Part shown: positions 1-6,482 of the stretch, piece by piece
Layout: each line of letters begins with the position of its first letter
Numbering within the stretch: position 1 is the first letter of the stretch
Source: Fidelibacterota bacterium UBA6531
Lineage (GTDB): Bacteria; Fidelibacterota; Marinisomatia; Marinisomatales; TCS55
Assembly (NCBI GenBank): GCA_002436185.1
Contig: DJKX01000064.1
Coordinates: 1 to 13,355, forward strand
Direction: 5' to 3'
DNA length: 13,355 nt
The notes under the pieces: generated by a model
Seen by the model: the letters and a program-made list of their open reading frames with translations, nothing else
Told to the model about the DNA's origin: nothing
Databases searched by the model: none
Program-made: the position numbers and the translations under genes

Positions 1-4
1 GGGA

Positions 5-61
5 AAACAAAAAACCCCGCTCCATCTCCATGCTGTTACGCTGGACAAGTAAGCGGGGTTT
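5..61 (-). terminator. Rho-independent terminator of the Cys-rich gene
   Basis: A perfect 10-bp inverted repeat pairs 12-21 (aaaccccgct) with 52-61 (agcggggttt) around a 30-nt loop. Read on the minus strand, the GC-rich arm runs straight into six T, a G and more T (TTTTTTGTTTT). It lies 24 nt past the stop codon of the Cys-rich ORF, in the correct orientation to end it. The loop is longer than usual for an intrinsic terminator. Confidence 0.75.
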
Positions 62-84
62 GATGGTTCTATAAAAATTCTATT

Positions 85-231
85 TTATTTAGAACAGCAG
101 CATTCTTCTTTACAGCAGGCACAATCACAGTCGCAGTTGCAGGGTTTACCCTCTTCACATCCTTTGCAGGAACATGTACCATTACAGCATTTGCATTCTT
201 GATCACAGCAAGGCTTATCTTTGTTTTCCAT
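85..231 (-). CDS. Small cysteine-rich, metallothionein-like protein (48 aa)
   Basis: The 48-residue product has 17 Cys (35%), no His and no aromatic residue. It is otherwise Lys, Glu, Asp, Gly and Asn. Cysteines fall at 8, 9, 13, 15, 16, 20, 22, 25, 31, 33, 35, 37, 39, 40, 44, 45 and 46, forming CC, CxC and CCC clusters; the second half includes CNCDCDCACC. This is the signature of thiolate metal-cluster proteins, so binding of Zn, Cu or Cd in the cytosol is inferred. I cannot match it to a named bacterial family such as SmtA, which has fewer Cys and some His. The ATG at 231 is chosen over an in-frame ATG at 267 because GGAG lies 7 nt upstream and the cysteine-rich part begins right after it; the 12 extra residues would be unlike the rest. 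The gene is monocistronic, lying between two terminators on the same strand. Confidence 0.8.
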   Translation of the reverse strand: MENKDKPCCDQECKCCNGTCSCKGCEEGKPCNCDCDCACCKEECCCSK

Positions 232-249
232 AATATTCTCCAAAAAAGA

Positions 250-286
250 TTGACTTAAATATACCAATCATCCCCCAAACAAAAAA
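250..286 (-). promoter_or_regulatory. Possible promoter of the Cys-rich gene
   Basis: Because a terminator lies directly upstream, the Cys-rich gene needs its own promoter in the short space before 231. On the minus strand a TTTG is followed 16 nt later by TATATTTA (about 255-262). This loosely fits the Bacteroidetes-type TTTG / TAnnTTTG pattern, with the upstream element inside the T-tract of the preceding terminator. No clear metal-regulator operator (inverted repeat) is seen. The call rests mainly on position. Confidence 0.25.
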
Positions 287-303
287 CCCCGCAAATTTGG
301 GGC
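277..303 (-). terminator. Rho-independent terminator of the minus-strand operon
   Basis: CCCC at 287-290 pairs with GGGG at 299-302 around an 8-nt loop. On the minus strand GCGGGG is followed by TTTTTTGTTT. It lies about 75 nt past the stop of the DUF4249-like gene and would end the large minus-strand operon. The stem has only four GC pairs, so strength is uncertain. The 16 nt aaacaaaaaaccccgc at 277-292 is identical to 5-20 in the other terminator. Confidence 0.6.
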
Positions 304-378
304 TCTTGCTTAATGGTTTTAGATCAAATCACTAATTATTTTTTCCTTAATATATCGTTGTGTCTAAACATCCATTGT

Positions 379-1491
379 TTATTCTTCAGGAATAATATTT
401 ACCAAAAACGCCTTGGCGTTTGTAGAAGAAAATAAGCCATATCCTCCCGTAATATTTGATTCGGGAAGAATATAAATATTCTGTCCGGCCGGATCACCGC
501 TATAGTAATTGTAATACGCCTCATCCGTTGCTTCAAGCATGACAATATGTAATCCATAGTAATTGAAAAACAACCAGTTCATAGGTAAAGGGGGTTGGGA
601 CATTTGCCAGAAAAAAGGATTAATACGATACGGATCCCCACGATCATCTCTGAAATATTTCCCTTTCCAAATTTGATATACCCTAGATGAATCATAGATT
701 AAATTGACAAAAGATGAATCTCTTATTTGGTTACGATTGTAATCCAGAAATGTATCGATTGTGTCATCGTAAAGTCCATTGTTATCTAAATCATTGTATG
801 GCTCTAATCCTCTTTCATGTGCTTGTAATGCCAAAGTCGTCACTTTAATTGTGGCATAATTATCTGCTTCAAAATCCAGCATAAAGAGAGGAAATGATGC
901 AAAACTTTCAGTATAGCATCCGCCATTTTTGTATACTGCCTGTGATATAGACAATGGATTTACTAAATGCATTAACGTATCCGGTTGATTCATATAATTC
1001 AACCACTGCAACTCAAAATTATCTGTATTGACGGAGGTAACAGTCATTTCTTCTCCATCACAAAAATGAGTTCCATTTTCCGGACTATAAAAATCCATCC
1101 CATCCGGAATGGTTGTTTCTGCAGTTACTTCAAATTCATCCCATTTGGCACTCAAAGAATACGTTTCACCCTGTTGAAAAATGATAGAATCCGGAGTAAG
1201 ATACCGCCCTTTTCTTCCAGGCACGGGAAACAATTCATATATCTCACTCGTTGATGAAAGTCGCGTAATTGTAACGATTGCATCACTAATATAAAGTGTG
1301 CTCAATTCAACCTCGTCTTCTATTGATGAGGACAAAGAAACATAACATGTATCTCCAACAGTACCCATGGGGAAACCAGCAGATAAATTTGAAAAAATAA
1401 CAAGTTTATCCTCGTAAACGGCTATATCATCATCAAACCCGCAGGACAGGAATAATATTGAAAAACTAATTGTAATAAATTTATTCATCAT
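379..1491 (-). CDS. DUF4249-like outer-membrane lipoprotein, partner of the TonB receptor
   Basis: A predicted exported lipoprotein of about 370 aa. It starts with a short hydrophobic segment ending FLSC at residue 17, a permissive lipobox, followed by FDDD. The body is rich in beta-type sequence. The stretch RYLTPDSIIFQQGETYSLSA, then a TTIP motif and a C-terminal GGYGLFSS, matches my recollection of the DUF4249 family, which is typically encoded directly after CarboxypepD_reg/TonB receptors in Bacteroidetes-type genomes. Its function is unknown; a surface lid or substrate-capture role is inferred by analogy with SusD. Residues 234-258 hold two acidic loops, DLDNNGLYDD and DYNRNQIRD, resembling Ca2+-binding dockerin or thrombospondin-3 loops. 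The ATG at 1491 overlaps the receptor stop as TGATG, so translation is probably coupled. A TTG at 1494 and an ATG at 1488 are alternative starts. No strong Shine-Dalgarno is visible. Confidence 0.75.
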   Translation of the reverse strand: MMNKFITISFSILFLSCGFDDDIAVYEDKLVIFSNLSAGFPMGTVGDTCYVSLSSSIEDEVELSTLYISDAIVTITRLSSTSEIYELFPVPGRKGRYLTPDSIIFQQGETYSLSAKWDEFEVTAETTIPDGMDFYSPENGTHFCDGEEMTVTSVNTDNFELQWLNYMNQPDTLMHLVNPLSISQAVYKNGGCYTESFASFPLFMLDFEADNYATIKVTTLALQAHERGLEPYNDLDNNGLYDDTIDTFLDYNRNQIRDSSFVNLIYDSSRVYQIWKGKYFRDDRGDPYRINPFFWQMSQPPLPMNWLFFNYYGLHIVMLEATDEAYYNYYSGDPAGQNIYILPESNITGGYGLFSSTNAKAFLVNIIPEE

Positions 1492-3854
1492 CAAAAATCA
1501 ATACTAATTCCGATTGAGGGTATAATGGGAAAAATGGAGATATCATTACGCTGAACCTGTTCTTCATCGGCTTCATCTACATGGGGTTCTCCAGGGTCAG
1601 GATATCCATTGCTGTTTAGATCGTCTTCTTTCTTATCCCAATCGCCATCATCATCAAGTCCATTATGTGAACTGCCAAAATAATATATGTACCTGAAAAT
1701 ATTATCTCGATCATAACTGTTGATAACTTGAAGGTATAAATCCATATCAAATTTTTTGAATTTAAAGTTTCGAATGATACCCAAATCCAATCGGTGAAAT
1801 GGAGGATAACGACCTGAATTTCGAGAACCGGGTACGGTGCTGAAACTGCTTTGCATACTATCAAACGTATAGTCGAGATCCTCAATATATTTACCAAGAA
1901 TGGGAGTAAACGCCTGACCTGACTGGTATGCCCATTGCCAATTCAACGTCCATTTTTTATTGATATTAAAATTACCAATAATATTAAACGCATGACGGCG
2001 ATCCCAATTGGTATAATATTCTTCTCCAGTCATCATTTTTCTGGAAATGGAGTATGTATACGAAATCCATCCATTCAACCGCCCATGCATTTTATGAGCA
2101 AATACCTCAAGTCCATATGCATAACCATCAGCTACATCAAACATAGCAGAAATAGATTCATCAGAAATCACTTCATCTGTTGATGCTCTCGTTTCTATAA
2201 ACGTAAGCATATTTTTTAGATCTTTGTAATATGTCTCGATTTGAAGTTTATATAGCAGGCCAAAATATTCTTCATAACCTAGTACTACCTGGATGGATTT
2301 ACCCGGGTCTACAGATTCGTCAATAGCCATCCAAAAGTCCAATAGTGTCGGATTATAATCATCTTGAATCGTCATGATAAACTGATGGTAATTCCCAAGT
2401 GCAAAATTAATATAACGATCTTCCGTGAGGAGGTATTTCAATCCTAAACGGACATCGGGGAATAATTTATCCGGATGGGCGTCATAGCCATTTAATCGAA
2501 AGCCCGGCTCAATAACTAATCGTTTATTTGGCATCCATTTTAATTTTGTATAAACAGCTGATTCATTGGGGGCTTCTTTGACTTCAAAAAGTGTGGTATC
2601 ACCAAATGTATTATCATAATCAAACCCGAGCCGCTTAACCTGCCCGCCGAATTTCCAAGTCATCTTTTCATTTTGGTAATAAGAGAAATTCGCCGATGCC
2701 GTTAAATCATGAATCGTATTATCTTGAGTAAGACCGGATTCGCCTCCCAAGTTGAAATATGTAAAAAATCGACTGCTGGCTAAAAGAAAATTTCCTACGA
2801 GAAGATCACTGAATAGTTTTCTGTGGGCCAAACTGAATGTTTCATTCCCCCAATATGAATCCATGCCAAGATCGTCAAAATTAAAATCGTCAATCCCTGT
2901 ATAAAAACTAATACTTAATCGATCTTTTTCTGTTAAATCAGTAAAGACATGACCTTGCAGATCATAGAAATAATATGGTGGAACGTTTAAGTCAGTATTT
3001 TCTAATATTTTATCAAAATAAGTTCGTCGTCCTGAAACCAGCCATGCACCATTTGGTATGGGGCCCTCCATGGTCGCCTGTGCTGATAAGATTGAGATAT
3101 TCAATTTTGCATCGAATTTATTTCTATTTCCCTCTCGGCTTGTAACGTTCAAAACTGCTGAAAGGCGGCCGCCATATTCCGCATTATAACCACCCTTAAT
3201 CAGTTCAGCATCTTTCACCGCATCCACAATAAAATTTGAAAATACTCCGCCAAGATGGGACGGATTGTAAACCGTAATGCCGTCAAGAAGAATTAAATTT
3301 TGATCTGTATTACCACCACGGATTATTAAACCGGTACTGAATTCAGATTGAGTCAGTACTCCAGGTAATGCTTGTATCGTACGAAAAATATCCGGTTCCA
3401 AAACAGAGGGAAGTGCTTTAATCTGACGGGTATTTAAATTGACTCTTCCAGGCTGGATATTAAACTGACGAGCCATTTTTTCTGCAGATACTTCAATTTC
3501 ACCCAAAGCAATAACATCATGTTTTAATGAAATATCTATTTTGCGGGATATTCCCGGTTCGAGTTCAAGATGTATTTCAACCTGTTCAAAACCAAGGAAA
3601 GAAACAACCAGCGTTTTGGAATTTTGTTCTAGATTATCCAATACATAATAACCATTTCCATCTGTAGCCATTCCCTGTCCTGTTTCGCGGATATAAATAT
3701 TGGCTCCAATCAGGGTTTCTCCGGTTTCAGCATCCGTAATAATGCCGCTAATACGTGAAGTCTGACCGAAGGAAATAGACGTTATAAATAAAAATATGAA
3801 AGGGGCTGAAAACTTAATCGTTTTTAGCAAAAGTGCGTAAAATATCCTCGGCAT
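1491..3854 (-). CDS. TonB-dependent receptor with N-terminal carboxypeptidase-regulatory-like domain
   Basis: An outer-membrane active transporter of 787 aa. The order is a signal peptide (about 1-30, ending SFG before Q31), a CarboxypepD_reg-like beta domain (about 35-110, with GETLIGANIYI and GYYVLDNL), a plug (about 135-240, with IRGGNTDQNLILLDGITVYN and GGYNAEYGGRLSAVLNV), then a long beta barrel ending in Phe (SIGISIDF), as outer-membrane proteins do. Near the end, residues 732-765 form a very acidic insert with GLDDDGDWD and LNSNGYPDPGE, similar to calcium-binding loops. The substrate cannot be deduced; the DUF4249-like gene follows with a TGATG overlap and is likely its partner. The ATG at 3854 overlaps the peroxiredoxin gene by 41 nt. 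A later start within the first 10 codons would give a more ordinary signal peptide, but no other ATG is present there. Confidence 0.9.
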   Translation of the reverse strand: MPRIFYALLLKTIKFSAPFIFLFITSISFGQTSRISGIITDAETGETLIGANIYIRETGQGMATDGNGYYVLDNLEQNSKTLVVSFLGFEQVEIHLELEPGISRKIDISLKHDVIALGEIEVSAEKMARQFNIQPGRVNLNTRQIKALPSVLEPDIFRTIQALPGVLTQSEFSTGLIIRGGNTDQNLILLDGITVYNPSHLGGVFSNFIVDAVKDAELIKGGYNAEYGGRLSAVLNVTSREGNRNKFDAKLNISILSAQATMEGPIPNGAWLVSGRRTYFDKILENTDLNVPPYYFYDLQGHVFTDLTEKDRLSISFYTGIDDFNFDDLGMDSYWGNETFSLAHRKLFSDLLVGNFLLASSRFFTYFNLGGESGLTQDNTIHDLTASANFSYYQNEKMTWKFGGQVKRLGFDYDNTFGDTTLFEVKEAPNESAVYTKLKWMPNKRLVIEPGFRLNGYDAHPDKLFPDVRLGLKYLLTEDRYINFALGNYHQFIMTIQDDYNPTLLDFWMAIDESVDPGKSIQVVLGYEEYFGLLYKLQIETYYKDLKNMLTFIETRASTDEVISDESISAMFDVADGYAYGLEVFAHKMHGRLNGWISYTYSISRKMMTGEEYYTNWDRRHAFNIIGNFNINKKWTLNWQWAYQSGQAFTPILGKYIEDLDYTFDSMQSSFSTVPGSRNSGRYPPFHRLDLGIIRNFKFKKFDMDLYLQVINSYDRDNIFRYIYYFGSSHNGLDDDGDWDKKEDDLNSNGYPDPGEPHVDEADEEQVQRNDISIFPIIPSIGISIDF

Positions 3855-4314
3855 GATTTAAAACATTAACCTTATCATAAATTTTAAGAAGTTTACCATC
3901 CTCGTCAATTAAATACGTTTTCCGACTGGGGAAAAACATTCCATCTGCACCATAAAGTTTGGACACTGATTTATCTTCATCAGAGAGTAAGTGAAAGGGG
4001 AGGTCGAATTTTTTCTTGAATTTCCTGTGGCTGGATGCATTGTCATAACTGACACCAAAAACAACAATTTGATTGTCTACAAATGAACTAAATTCATCTC
4101 GAATACCACAGGCTTCTTTTGTACACCCAGGTGTGTCATCTTTCGGATAAAAATAAACAACAATTTTTTGACCTCGATACTGTGAAAGAGCATGAATTTG
4201 TCCATTTTCATCCGACAATGAAAATTCCGGTGCAGGGTCACCAACTGAAATGGGCATACTTTTTCCCCAGAGGAAACCAAGCATAATTACTGACAGTGTA
4301 AAGAATTTTAACAT
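3814..4314 (-). CDS. bcp: Exported Bcp/PrxQ-type peroxiredoxin
   Basis: A thiol peroxidase that reduces H2O2 and organic hydroperoxides. The AhpC/TSA fold is shown by VGDPAPEFSLSDENG and by the active site YPKDDTPGCTKEACGIRD. The peroxidatic Cys is C64 and a second Cys lies five residues on at C69, the spacing of atypical 2-Cys Bcp enzymes (E. coli C45/C50). The family's conserved Arg is likely the one in FFPSRKTYLID. The first 20 residues (MLKFFTLSVIMLGFLWG) form a hydrophobic signal or anchor, so the enzyme probably acts in the periplasm or on the membrane; most Bcp proteins are cytosolic. The ATG at 4314 is chosen because GGA lies 8 nt upstream; a TTG at 4332 would add six residues without a better site. 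It lies 41 nt after the SDR gene, and its 3' end overlaps the receptor gene. Confidence 0.9.
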   Translation of the reverse strand: MLKFFTLSVIMLGFLWGKSMPISVGDPAPEFSLSDENGQIHALSQYRGQKIVVYFYPKDDTPGCTKEACGIRDEFSSFVDNQIVVFGVSYDNASSHRKFKKKFDLPFHLLSDEDKSVSKLYGADGMFFPSRKTYLIDEDGKLLKIYDKVNVLNHAEDILRTFAKND

Positions 4315-4355
4315 GAGATTAATCCAATGCAAAAGTTACAACGATTGATAGTATT

Positions 4356-5276
4356 CTACTCATTTAAATACTGTAAGCTTTCACTATTAAATTCTATGGG
4401 TTTCACATCAAATTCTTCAAACACATTTGATGAACACGTATTCCCTTCCATAAGCATAGTTAATTGATCAGCGGTAACGGGAAACCAGGCAAATCTGTCT
4501 AAAAGTTTTGCCAGTGTTTTAATGGGAAATACAGATGCCGGGATGGTCCACTTATTTTTTCCATATGCTGATGTAATTGTTTTGATTAATTCTTTCCATG
4601 TTATTGTTTGTTCACCTCCTATTTCAAAGGTCTTCCCAATTGCAGTTTCTTTTTCTAATGTGCGTACAAAGCATTTCGCTACATCAGTTACATGAACAGG
4701 ATTGAATGAAAATGAACCAGCATTTTGGGGGAATAACCCACTATAGAATAATGGAGCCGGAATAGGTAATACAAGCATGTTCCTTTTTAATTGGGAACAG
4801 AATTCAACTGTGCCTCTTGGATCTCCGAAAATGAGTGTTGGGCGGAAAATGGTCCAATCCAACGTGGAGTTTTTCAACAATTGTTCTCCAAGATACTTTG
4901 TAGTTTGATATAAAGTTCCCTGCATTTTTGCACCGTTAGCACTCATTAAGATAAATCGTTTCACCCCGGCTGTTTCTGCCAGTTTTATTGTTCGTTTTAC
5001 ACCCTCAAAATGTAATTTTTCAAATGTGATTCCTTTTTTTGAAAACTGGCGTATGAGTCCAATATTGTAAATAACAGCATTGGTGTTAGCCAGCATATCC
5101 TGAATGACAGTCTCTTTTTCAATGTGCCCGGAATAGACAGTGCATTTATCAGCCTGGATGAGTTTTGAAGCATTTTGAGGGCGGACCAATACATGGGGTT
5201 CGTGATCGGCATTCAACAGTTCATAAATAATATAATTCCCCACGAAGCCCGTACCGCCGAAGAGGGCAACTTTCAT
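4356..5276 (-). CDS. Atypical SDR / NAD-dependent epimerase-dehydratase family protein
   Basis: A 306-aa Rossmann-fold protein. The N-terminus VALFGGTGFVG (G7, G10, G13) is the GxxGxxG dinucleotide site of extended or atypical SDRs. Y123 and K127 in YQTTK are the catalytic Tyr-x3-Lys. FRPTLIFGDP (144-153) and FSFNPVHVTDVA are typical of the NDUFA9-like (complex I 39-kDa) or NmrA-like atypical SDR group. The substrate is unknown; related proteins act in quinone, lipid or sugar metabolism, or merely sense NAD(P)H. The start codon overlaps the thiI stop as ATGA, so translation is coupled. Confidence is high for the fold and low for any specific reaction. Confidence 0.85.
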   Translation of the reverse strand: MKVALFGGTGFVGNYIIYELLNADHEPHVLVRPQNASKLIQADKCTVYSGHIEKETVIQDMLANTNAVIYNIGLIRQFSKKGITFEKLHFEGVKRTIKLAETAGVKRFILMSANGAKMQGTLYQTTKYLGEQLLKNSTLDWTIFRPTLIFGDPRGTVEFCSQLKRNMLVLPIPAPLFYSGLFPQNAGSFSFNPVHVTDVAKCFVRTLEKETAIGKTFEIGGEQTITWKELIKTITSAYGKNKWTIPASVFPIKTLAKLLDRFAWFPVTADQLTMLMEGNTCSSNVFEEFDVKPIEFNSESLQYLNE

Positions 5277-6448
5277 TCAAATATCTCTGTTTTGACATTT
5301 TTTATTGCCTGCTGAATCAGCATTTCTACATCCAGTTTTTTTTCTTCAATTATAACGTCTACAAGCCTCGCTTTTGTCGCCGGATGTTTAGGGACAAATA
5401 ATGCACAGCAGTCCTGATCAGGCTGAATGGAAATATCATATGTTTCAATTTCCCTCGCTTTGGTAATTATTTCCAACTTATCAAAGCCGATCAATGGCCG
5501 AAGTAATGGTACGCTGATTGCTTCTTCAATTACACTCATATTCTCCAATGTCTGTGATGCAACTTGTCCTAATGAGTCACCTGTAACTAATGCTTTTGCT
5601 TTTTGTATTTTTGCCAATGCTTCTGAAATGCGTACCATGAAACGGCGGTAAAGAATAATGCGATATTTTTCAGCAGTTAATACCATGACCTCTTTTTGGA
5701 TGGGTGCTAATTCAACCAAATGAAGAGAAATCTTTTGTTGAAATACCTGTAGTTTTTCAATCATTTCCCTGACTTTTTCTATGGATGCTTCATTGGTATA
5801 TGGCACAGAATGAAAATGGACAAATGAAACAACAGCACCTCGTTTCATGGCATAGTATGCTGCCACCGGAGAATCAATTCCCCCAGAAAGCATAGACATC
5901 ACTTTCCCGCTCACTCCCACAGGTAGACCGCTTTGTCCGTTAAAACGCTCTGTATAAACAAATGCTTTCCCATCAACAATATCTATAAAACATGTTTTGT
6001 CAGGATGATTGAGATTTACCATTTTCCCGGTTGCCTCTAAAATGGCAGCGCCCACATCTTCATTCATTTTTTGTTTACTCACAGGGAAATCTTTATCCGT
6101 CCTGCGGGTTGTTACTCGAAAAGAATTATAATCCTCAACTGACATTAATTCAACAGCAAGCTTTGTAATTTTATCTTTATTCTGTACGACTTTAAAAGCC
6201 GGAGCGAAATAGACCATTCCGCACACATTTTTTAATGCAGCATTTAAAGAGTCTATTTCATTTTGTCCTTGTTTATTCAATCGAATAATGAGCCGGCCAA
6301 ACATACGGCCAATGGAAGAAAAAGTATCTGGTGAAAATTTCTTTAGAGTTTTTCGAAGATTTTCTTGCAGCTTTTTTTCAAAATATCCACGGTTCTTACC
6401 TTTTAAGCCGATTTCACCGTAATGGCAAAGTATTACGTCCGGTTTCAT
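5273..6448 (-). CDS. thiI: tRNA 4-thiouridine sulfurtransferase ThiI
   Basis: Makes 4-thiouridine at position 8 of tRNA and in many bacteria also helps thiamine thiazole synthesis. In 391 aa the order is an N-terminal ferredoxin-like part (LCHYGEIGLKGKNRGYFEK), a THUMP RNA-binding domain (to about residue 165) and a PP-loop ATPase with MLSGGIDSPVAAYYAMKRG (P-loop 188-195). TGDSLGQVASQTLENM (289-304) and DQDCCALFVPKHPATK (345-359) are further hallmarks; the CC at 347-348 probably contains the family's conserved C-terminal-half cysteine. There is no C-terminal rhodanese domain, so it resembles the short Bacillus-type ThiI rather than the 482-aa E. coli enzyme, and sulfur must come from a separate donor. 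The ATG at 6448 lies 34 nt after the DUF5916 stop with only a weak ribosome-binding site. Confidence 0.95.
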   Translation of the reverse strand: MKPDVILCHYGEIGLKGKNRGYFEKKLQENLRKTLKKFSPDTFSSIGRMFGRLIIRLNKQGQNEIDSLNAALKNVCGMVYFAPAFKVVQNKDKITKLAVELMSVEDYNSFRVTTRRTDKDFPVSKQKMNEDVGAAILEATGKMVNLNHPDKTCFIDIVDGKAFVYTERFNGQSGLPVGVSGKVMSMLSGGIDSPVAAYYAMKRGAVVSFVHFHSVPYTNEASIEKVREMIEKLQVFQQKISLHLVELAPIQKEVMVLTAEKYRIILYRRFMVRISEALAKIQKAKALVTGDSLGQVASQTLENMSVIEEAISVPLLRPLIGFDKLEIITKAREIETYDISIQPDQDCCALFVPKHPATKARLVDVIIEEKKLDVEMLIQQAIKNVKTEIFE

Positions 6449-6482
6449 GATCGAAATTTACAACACCGGGAGGGAGAAGGGC

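Noticed and set aside
12..61. Possible integron attC site or cassette border, because a hairpin with a long loop lies beside a small isolated gene
   Set aside because: No RYYYAAC/GTTRRRY core sites are present; the hairpin followed by a T-tract is fully explained as a terminator.
232..267. Longer form of the Cys-rich protein beginning at the ATG at 267
   Set aside because: The ATG at 231 has GGAG at good spacing and directly precedes the Cys-rich sequence; the 12 extra residues are unlike the rest, and 267 leaves little room for a promoter after the terminator.
985..1254. Plus-strand open frame antisense to the lipoprotein gene
   Set aside because: It is opposite a convincing lipoprotein coding frame, and its translation has no recognisable domain or ribosome-binding site.
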